From NCBI GenBank assembly GCA_934438085.1, contig CAKSBC010000029.1:1-9810 (forward strand): 9,810 nt of DNA, written 5' to 3'. A model generated the notes under the pieces. The model searched no databases and was not told the DNA's origin. It was given only the letters and a program-made list of their open reading frames with translations. The DNA comes from an uncultured Lachnospiraceae bacterium. GTDB lineage: Bacteria > Bacillota > Clostridia > Lachnospirales > Lachnospiraceae. Below, piece by piece: positions 5,548-9,810 of this stretch (position 1 is its first letter; every line of letters begins with the position of its first letter). The position numbers and the translations under genes are program-made.

Positions 5548-6474
5548 ATGGACTACACACAGTTTCTTGACGTAAATCCTGAGGTTGCTGCTGCCATTAA
5601 GGAAGGCAAGCCGGTTGTTGCACTTGAATCTACAATCATTTCTCACGGAATGCCTTATCCGCAGAATGTTGAGACAGCTCTTAATGTTGAAAAGGTCATC
5701 AGAGAAAATGGTGCCGTTCCTGCTACTATTGCTATAATCGGCGGAAGACTTAAAGCCGGACTCACTGCTGATGAAATCGAATATTTCGGAAAGAAGGGCT
5801 TAGCCATCACCAAAGCCAGCCGCAGAGACATCGCAGCTATCGTCAGCCGCGGCATGGATGGCGCTACAACCGTTACAACAACCATGATGATCGCTCACAT
5901 GGCAGGCATTAACATCTTTGCTACCGGCGGCATCGGCGGAGTTCACCGCGGTGCTGAGACAACAATGGATATCTCTGCAGACCTTGAAGAGCTCGCTCAG
6001 ACTCCTGTCATGGTAGTATGCGCAGGTGCAAAGGCTATCCTTGACCTCGGACTTACACTTGAATACCTTGAGACCAAGGGTGTTCCGGTAATCGGCTATC
6101 AGACCGACGAGCTTCCTGCATTCTATACAAGAAAGAGCGGCTTCGGTGTAGACTATCGCATGGATACTCCGGAAGAGCTTGCAAAGCTGCTTATCACTCA
6201 GCAGGCAATGCCTAATGCCGGCGGCGTTCTCGTTACCAACCCGATTCCTGAGCAGTATTCAATGGATCACGATGTCATCAATAAGGCTATCGACGAGGCC
6301 GTTGCTGACAGCGTAAGAGACGGAATTCACGGTAAGGAAACCACACCTTATCTTCTTGCAAAGGTCAAGGAGATCACAGGCGGTGACAGCCTTGATTCAA
6401 ACATCCAGCTCGTTTACAACAACGCAAGACTTGCTGCATTGACAGCAGTAGAGTACTGCAAGTTAAGTAAGTAA
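5548..6474 (+). CDS. psuG: Pseudouridine-5'-phosphate glycosidase
   Basis: A 308-residue enzyme of the PsuG/IndA family that reversibly cleaves the C-C glycosidic bond of pseudouridine 5'-phosphate to uracil and ribose 5-phosphate, completing the pathway begun by PsuK. Seen: VALESTIISHGMPYP with Glu27, LAITKASRRDI with Lys89, GGIGGVHRGAE with His133, SADLEEL with Asp145 (metal ligand by analogy), VVCAGAKAILDL with Lys162 (the Schiff-base lysine of E. coli PsuG, Lys166), LVTNPIPE, and Asn285 in DSNIQLVYNNARLAA. All catalytic positions known from E. coli PsuG are kept with a constant offset of four, so the enzyme should be active. It has a strong AAAAGGAGG ribosome site 5 bases before the ATG, its own promoter and a structured leader, and is followed by a strong terminator. 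Confidence 0.96.
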   Translation: MDYTQFLDVNPEVAAAIKEGKPVVALESTIISHGMPYPQNVETALNVEKVIRENGAVPATIAIIGGRLKAGLTADEIEYFGKKGLAITKASRRDIAAIVSRGMDGATTVTTTMMIAHMAGINIFATGGIGGVHRGAETTMDISADLEELAQTPVMVVCAGAKAILDLGLTLEYLETKGVPVIGYQTDELPAFYTRKSGFGVDYRMDTPEELAKLLITQQAMPNAGGVLVTNPIPEQYSMDHDVINKAIDEAVADSVRDGIHGKETTPYLLAKVKEITGGDSLDSNIQLVYNNARLAALTAVEYCKLSK

Positions 6475-6521
6475 ACCACTGTTTTACTACTAAGCCGCGG
6501 TTTTAATACTCATTAAATAAC

Positions 6522-6616
6522 AGACCGCATACCCAAATGGTACTGATCTTCCGGCACTGATCAAAATCAAATGCCTTAAAAATCTGTACACACATCAGGG
6601 TGTGCGGTCTTTTTTT
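6522..6616 (+). terminator. Terminator of psuG with an unusually large loop
   Basis: A 13-bp stem AGACCGCATACCC (6522-6534) with GGGTGTGCGGTCT (6598-6610), one U-G wobble legal on the plus strand, runs straight into seven T (6610-6616). Between the arms are 63 bases that can fold further (TGATC 6544-6548 with GATCA 6559-6563). Normal terminators have loops of 3-10 bases. It should end psuG transcripts, and the loop could be an added domain. Confidence 0.7.
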
Positions 6617-6647
6617 ATTCTAATATCTTCTTTTTATATAAATATCT

Positions 6648-7163
6648 TTATTCCACAGTCAGAGCAATTACACTGTTCTTAAGAAAATGCTCCCTTGCAA
6701 AATCATACATATCAAAAACATCGTCAATAATGTCATCATTTACATTAAAGAAGCGATACCTGTGGCCTTCTGCGATGTCTTTATCATCCACTCTGACAAA
6801 GGTTATAAAATGCGGAATCTCTCCTTCTGTATAACGAAATATCCCGGCCTTAGAATGTGCCGCAGCATCAGCTGCCTCGTCTTTTCCAACAGTTTCCTTA
6901 TATTCCGGAATGTATTTTTCAAGATAAGGTCTCATGACACGCATAAGCGTCGGTCCCGGCACACGCTCGTTGTGCATTTCGTCCATTTCCTTACGCACAT
7001 CATCATAATACACATCTTGTCCCAAGGCATGCCGTAAATTATATGCCGCTATCCAGCCGCAGCCGTTGTAATCTGAAGTACAGGTGCGGTAAAGGCAGTC
7101 CGTAAAAAGATCCTGATCTATAATATATCCGTCATCTGAAAATTTTTTATCGTTCACGACCAT
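6648..7163 (-). CDS. Hypothetical protein with papain-like Cys/His/Asn pattern
   Basis: A 171-residue soluble protein with no signal peptide or membrane segment. I do not recognise a named family. DYNGCGWIAAYNLRHALG (31-48) looks like the start of a papain-fold or C39-like peptidase, with Cys35 at the head of a helix; IPHFITFVRVD (116-126) offers His118 on a strand, and YRFFNVND (136-143) offers Asn140, giving a Cys-His-Asn order and spacing typical of that fold. Activity is inference. The start is the ATG at 7163, with AGAGAGGAA (7171-7179) about 9 bases upstream; an ATG at 7196 lacks any ribosome site. It follows the NlpC/P60 gene by 90 bases with no terminator between, so it may share its transcript. 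Confidence 0.65.
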   Translation of the reverse strand: MVVNDKKFSDDGYIIDQDLFTDCLYRTCTSDYNGCGWIAAYNLRHALGQDVYYDDVRKEMDEMHNERVPGPTLMRVMRPYLEKYIPEYKETVGKDEAADAAAHSKAGIFRYTEGEIPHFITFVRVDDKDIAEGHRYRFFNVNDDIIDDVFDMYDFAREHFLKNSVIALTVE

Positions 7164-7170
7164 TAAAATG

Positions 7171-7179
7171 TTCCTCTCT
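7171..7179 (-). promoter_or_regulatory. Ribosome-binding site that sets the start of the papain-like gene
   Basis: AGAGAGGAA on the minus strand, with GAGG 9 bases before ATG 7163. The longer reading from ATG 7196 has only AT-rich sequence before it and no purine-rich site. Confidence 0.6.
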
Positions 7180-7253
7180 GGTCTGATTTTCTGCATTAAA
7201 ACTTAAATATCAATCGCCGGTTGCAGATCATACATCAGCATTTAGATTCAAGC

Positions 7254-8408
7254 TCAGTCACCGACAACATTAACATAATTTGTAAATGCACTTGCCTTAT
7301 TGTAAACAGCCACGCTCTCCACAACCACTCCGGTGCTGCTCTCAGAGGCATGTATAAAGTATCCGTTACCGATGTAAATGCCTACATGTCCCGGACGTCC
7401 TACGATGTCGCCGGGTCTTAATCCTTCGATACCTACCTCAGTGCCTGCACTGCATAATTCGCTCGAAGTTCTCGGAACCTTTATACCGCACTGTGACATA
7501 ACATAATTCACAAAGCCCGAGCAGTCAAAGCTTTCAGGGCCGCTTCCGCCGTAAACATATCTGCTTCCGGCAAATGAAAGAGCGGTCTTTACAATATTTT
7601 GTCTGGTTGTATTTGAAGTATTAATCTCTATGACATTTTTAGCTGAGCAGTCATTTTTCTTTAACCAAAGCTCAGTTATGCGGCTTCCGTCAGGCGTATT
7701 ATAACCGCCTATTCTTGTTGCATTGGCAGCAACGATATACCAGCCGATTCCCAAACGGTCGGTGACCTCTTTTATAAGCTTATAGTAGCCGCCTCGGATA
7801 AGCTTGCTGTAATCTATGGTATCCCAGCTGCCGTCCGTAAGCTGCACACTTCCTTCAGCAACCTTAAAACCGCCGTATTCATGCTCAGGAGAAACCACAG
7901 TAAAGCCAAGATCCACTCCGACTCTCGGTGCTGTGCTGTAATTATAACCTACCTTATTATATTCTGCGGTGGTCGGCGCATCAGAAACAACGACAGAGCC
8001 ATTGCCTGATGATGAGTTCGCGCTTCTCTTTCCGCCTATACTCATTATTACTTTTCCGCTTCCGGAGCCGTTAGCCGAAGGTCCTGTCTTCTCCTCCGCT
8101 GTACTGCTTCTGATAGGCGCATCTGAAACCACGCTGTCTGAAGTCGATTTAGTTGAAACCGTACTGCTTTCTGTCGGTTTATCGGCTGTTACCGCGCCCT
8201 TTGATGCCTCTCCCGGCTCAGCTCCTACTATTCCGTTTGCATTAGCCGTACTGCCTGATACATTTGCATTTTCAGCAGACTCTGTCGGCTTATCAGATGT
8301 CGATACCTCATATGGAGTATCGCTGATAGTAGGCGACGCAAATGCAGCTGTCTGCATAAGCAATACAGCTGCAGTCATAATATATATACTTCTCAGGCCT
8401 TTTCTCAT
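7254..8408 (-). CDS. Secreted NlpC/P60-family peptidoglycan peptidase
   Basis: A 384-residue exported protein. A Sec signal peptide spans residues 1-24 (cleavage after AFA). Residues 25-150 are a Ser/Thr/Asp-rich linker with repeated SDxP/DKPTES units (SDTP, SDKPTES, ADKPTES, SDAP twice). A middle segment (about 155-260), rich in Gly/Tyr/Trp, may be an SH3-like or wall-binding domain, not firmly recognised. The C-terminal NlpC/P60 domain (about 272-384) has the full catalytic set: DCSGF with Cys286, GHVGIYIG with His341 and FIHAS with His353. Family members cleave D-Glu-diaminopimelate or similar stem-peptide bonds in cell-wall turnover. The GGGAG ribosome site lies 7 bases before the ATG. 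A TATACT -10-like box inside the CTATA-AG-TATAG palindrome (8443-8454) lies upstream, with no convincing -35. Confidence 0.92.
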   Translation of the reverse strand: MRKGLRSIYIMTAAVLLMQTAAFASPTISDTPYEVSTSDKPTESAENANVSGSTANANGIVGAEPGEASKGAVTADKPTESSTVSTKSTSDSVVSDAPIRSSTAEEKTGPSANGSGSGKVIMSIGGKRSANSSSGNGSVVVSDAPTTAEYNKVGYNYSTAPRVGVDLGFTVVSPEHEYGGFKVAEGSVQLTDGSWDTIDYSKLIRGGYYKLIKEVTDRLGIGWYIVAANATRIGGYNTPDGSRITELWLKKNDCSAKNVIEINTSNTTRQNIVKTALSFAGSRYVYGGSGPESFDCSGFVNYVMSQCGIKVPRTSSELCSAGTEVGIEGLRPGDIVGRPGHVGIYIGNGYFIHASESSTGVVVESVAVYNKASAFTNYVNVVGD

Positions 8409-8460
8409 TTGTTTTCTCCCGAACGAGCTATGTCTATATTAACTATAAGTATAGCAAAAG

Positions 8461-8508
8461 AAAAAACCGATTTTTATGCCTATTTTCTTACAATACTCTA
8501 AAAAAATC
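8461..8508 (-). terminator. Weak AT-rich terminator candidate after the 213-residue protein gene
   Basis: On the minus strand GATTTTT pairs with AAAAATC (7 bp, loop 26 bases), followed by GG and six T (8461-8466). It lies just past the stop of the 8513 gene. The stem is AT-only apart from the outermost pair, so termination would be poor and read-through into the NlpC/P60 gene is plausible. Confidence 0.3.
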
Positions 8509-8512
8509 CGCA

Positions 8513-9154
8513 CTATTTATTGTTCACCGCCGCATCTGCAAGTAATTCAAAAAGCTCTAAGAATTTAACGCACTCTTCAGGTGTCGGCTTTATCAGACTT
8601 GTTGCGGGCGGTAAAAGCATCCAGGTGGTGGATCCGATTATACTCTCCATAACTATAGACCAGCTGCCGCTGTCCTTTTCATGGCGAAGCTTAAGCTTTG
8701 TGAGCTCCAATGCTTTAATACGTTCTTTTATAAGCGGATTATTAAGCCTCTCCAGATAAGCTTTTTTTAGCTCATCACTTCCCTCGAACTCCTTGCATAT
8801 CCACTCAGTATCCTTTATATGCAGCTTTCCGCTGGCCTTGATATCGAATGAACAGCTTCCTGTCTCTTCAAATCTGTCATCCGTCTCGATATTTGTACTA
8901 AGCTCATGATTATATATAACTGTAAACAGTCTGTTCTCAAAGTTATAGCATTCATCCAGATACTTTAAATATCTGAAGCCTTCAAAAATATTTCTTTTCT
9001 GCAGAAGCTTTCTTTCTGTTCGCACAAACTTGTCACCCGCTGCAGCAGCAAGCATATCGACAAGCATGTCCAGCTTGCCGTCGGCTTTTTTATTCTGTCT
9101 CGAGTTTACCGCTTTTCCGCTGTTGCGGTCTTCGCCTCTTTGTAAAAGTCCCAT
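8513..9154 (-). CDS. Conserved-looking hypothetical protein of unknown function, 213 residues
   Basis: I do not recognise this protein. It has a polar, charged N-terminal tail (residues 1-28, MGLLQRGEDRNSGKAVNSRQ and on), then a mixed alpha/beta body with amphipathic helices (MLVDMLAAAAG, ELKKAYLERLNNPLIKERIKALELTKLKL) and a distinctive WMLLPPATSLIKPTPEECVKF block near the end (about 178-200). No signal peptide or membrane span is evident, so it should be cytosolic. The ATG has an AAGAGGT ribosome site 8 bases upstream, and the gene uses the same codon style as its neighbours, arguing that it is real. It is 104 bases upstream of the NlpC/P60 gene on the same strand. Confidence 0.75.
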   Translation of the reverse strand: MGLLQRGEDRNSGKAVNSRQNKKADGKLDMLVDMLAAAAGDKFVRTERKLLQKRNIFEGFRYLKYLDECYNFENRLFTVIYNHELSTNIETDDRFEETGSCSFDIKASGKLHIKDTEWICKEFEGSDELKKAYLERLNNPLIKERIKALELTKLKLRHEKDSGSWSIVMESIIGSTTWMLLPPATSLIKPTPEECVKFLELFELLADAAVNNK

Positions 9155-9204
9155 ATATGCTTACCTCTTTTCATTATTTTTCTCTTGCTACCATAGCATA
9201 AATT

Positions 9205-9238
9205 ATGCCGGTCGTGAGAGCTCGACCGGCATTTTTTT
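9205..9238 (+). terminator. Strong plus-strand terminator with no plus-strand gene before it
   Basis: ATGCCGGTCG and CGACCGGCAT form a perfect 10-bp GC-rich stem with an 8-nt loop, followed by T7 (9232-9238). All annotated genes around it are on the minus strand, so on the plus strand it would end an antisense or non-coding transcript. On the minus strand the stem is followed by AATTTATG, a poor U-tract, yet it would lie 50 bases before the 8513-9154 start and could act as a bidirectional terminator for the aldehyde dehydrogenase gene. Confidence 0.6.
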
Positions 9239-9240
9239 GA

Positions 9241-9359
9241 CAGATGTCCGGTTGATCCTTATGCATACATACCTTTGCATCTGACTGTATTATTACACTG
9301 AAATCTTACTAAAAGGGGGAAGATAAAATTTCAGCTCATAATTTCATACGATAACCGGA
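9241..9359. other. Gene-free stretch with interlocking inverted repeats, candidate structured RNA
   Basis: Four perfect complementary pairs are visible: CAGATG (9241-9246) with CATCTG (9278-9283); ATGCA (9261-9265) with TGCAT (9276-9280); CTGAAAT (9298-9304) with ATTTCAG (9328-9334); and TCCGGTT (9247-9253) with AACCGGA (9353-9359). The first and last interlock as a pseudoknot, or else are alternatives. On the minus strand this would be a leader of the 8513-9154 gene, ahead of the 9205-9238 hairpin. I see no convincing promoter or known RNA class here. Short repeats of this length can arise by chance. Confidence 0.3.
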
Positions 9360-9405
9360 TATTTAATAAATAAGTACAATTCACAAATGTTGTTCCTTAT
9401 TTTGC

Positions 9406-9465
9406 ATGTCAGACAGCCTTTAGAACTATACATTAGGCAGGCAGAGAACACTGACTGTCTGACAT
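9406..9465. repeat. 11-bp perfect inverted repeat just past the aldehyde dehydrogenase gene
   Basis: ATGTCAGACAG (9406-9416) and CTGTCTGACAT (9455-9465) flank 38 bases that hold a small CCT/AGG inner pair. It begins 13 bases beyond the stop codon at 9478 on the minus strand. No U-tract follows on either strand, so it is not a standard terminator; it may stabilise the mRNA 3' end or be the remnant of a small mobile element. Confidence 0.5.
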
Positions 9466-9477
9466 ATCACTATTAAA

Positions 9478-9810
9478 TTACAGTTCCTTCTGCGGTACGC
9501 CGAAGATCTTAGCTCCGTCAGGAAGCTCAACATCAAGCTTTCTGACAGCCTGTGATACGTTGATAAGGTGGATGTAGTCAACGTTTCCTGCAAGGATGTT
9601 GTTGCCCCATGATCCACATCCCTCTGATACTGCAGGTGAAAGTGCATTTGTTGCAGGTCCCCATGCATCAGGTGTCGGCTGGTTGATAAGTACTCTTGCT
9701 ACTGGTATCTTTTCTGCATAGTACTTAATGTGGTCCTCATTGTGTGAGAAGATTCCTGCTGTATGTCCGATTCCGCCTGACTCTTCCATGTTCTGGATCG
9801 CCATAGCTAC
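9478..9810 (-). CDS. CoA-acylating aldehyde dehydrogenase, C-terminal part (cut by the window edge)
   Basis: 110 residues are visible, open at the right edge; the internal ATG at 9804 is not the start because the frame continues upstream and the sequence begins in mid-domain. GGIGHTAGIFSHN, ARVLINQPTPDAWG, SEGCGSWGNN and the following HLINVSQAVRK are the hallmarks of the C-terminal region of acetylating/acylating aldehyde dehydrogenases (AdhE N-terminal domain, EutE/PduP, SucD types), which convert an aldehyde plus CoA and NAD to acyl-CoA. The protein stops about 20 residues after the HLINV block, so it is a single-domain enzyme, not an AdhE fusion. The second glycine of the usual GCGSWGGN is Asn, a small deviation. 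The catalytic cysteine lies outside the window. Substrate cannot be told. Confidence 0.85.
   Translation of the reverse strand, partial: VAMAIQNMEESGGIGHTAGIFSHNEDHIKYYAEKIPVARVLINQPTPDAWGPATNALSPAVSEGCGSWGNNILAGNVDYIHLINVSQAVRKLDVELPDGAKIFGVPQKEL

Noticed and set aside
6482..6510. Separate promoter for a small RNA before the psuG terminator
   Set aside because: Only about half of the -10 and -35 positions match; not distinguishable from chance.
6687..7037. Plus-strand frame opposite the papain-like protein
   Set aside because: Hydrophobic shadow frame without ribosome site; the minus-strand gene has a good ribosome site and a coherent pattern.
7969..8442. Plus-strand 157-codon frame opposite the NlpC/P60 gene
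   Set aside because: Complement of the Ser/Thr-rich linker; long only because of biased composition.
9311..9354. Short plus-strand frame after AAAAGGGGGAAG starting at an ATT codon
   Set aside because: Only eight codons with a very rare start codon; the purine run alone is not evidence of a gene.
9241..9360. c-di-GMP (GEMM) riboswitch on the minus strand
   Set aside because: A GCAAAGG and a CAACCGG are present, but the flanking conserved stems and tetraloop-receptor parts are missing.

Overview
The window looks like ordinary chromosome from a low-to-moderate GC Firmicute, most likely a gut or rumen Lachnospiraceae-type Clostridia. The basis is strong AGGAGG-type ribosome sites, classic sigma-A promoters, a TK1-type thymidine kinase, a BMP-family lipoprotein and the protein styles; this is inference, with no rRNA or marker gene to fix it. 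I see no insertion sequence, integrase, CRISPR array, tRNA or rRNA. Eleven protein genes are supported, one of them cut by the right edge.

Left part (1-1443): a minus-strand type II toxin-antitoxin pair (RHH-type antitoxin, then a RelE/ParE-type toxin, overlapping by ATGA) whose promoter has a 13-bp palindrome over its -10 box. Next comes an 83-residue protein resembling the HPr fold that keeps the Ser46-like LNLKS motif but has no phosphorylatable histidine region. The gaps hold minus-strand terminators, a CRP-like palindrome and a second palindrome.

Middle part (1444-6616): a nucleoside salvage block. On the minus strand lie udk (uridine kinase), tdk (thymidine kinase) and a BMP/PnrA-type nucleoside-binding lipoprotein with its own promoter. 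On the plus strand, diverging from udk, lie psuK (pseudouridine kinase) and psuG (pseudouridine-5'-phosphate glycosidase). Together psuK and psuG turn pseudouridine into uracil and ribose 5-phosphate, while udk and tdk rescue uridine/cytidine and thymidine. The lipoprotein is a plausible capture component, but no permease or ATPase gene is present here. psuG has its own promoter and a roughly 170-nt leader with three hairpins, the best candidate in the window for an undescribed regulatory element. It ends in a 13-bp terminator stem that encloses a 63-nt loop.

Right part (6648-9810): three minus-strand genes: a hypothetical protein with a papain-like Cys/His/Asn pattern, a secreted NlpC/P60 peptidase and an unrecognised 213-residue protein. 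After a 323-nt structured gap (a plus-strand terminator with no plus gene before it, several nested inverted repeats and an 11-bp inverted repeat) comes the C-terminal end of a CoA-acylating aldehyde dehydrogenase that runs off the right edge.
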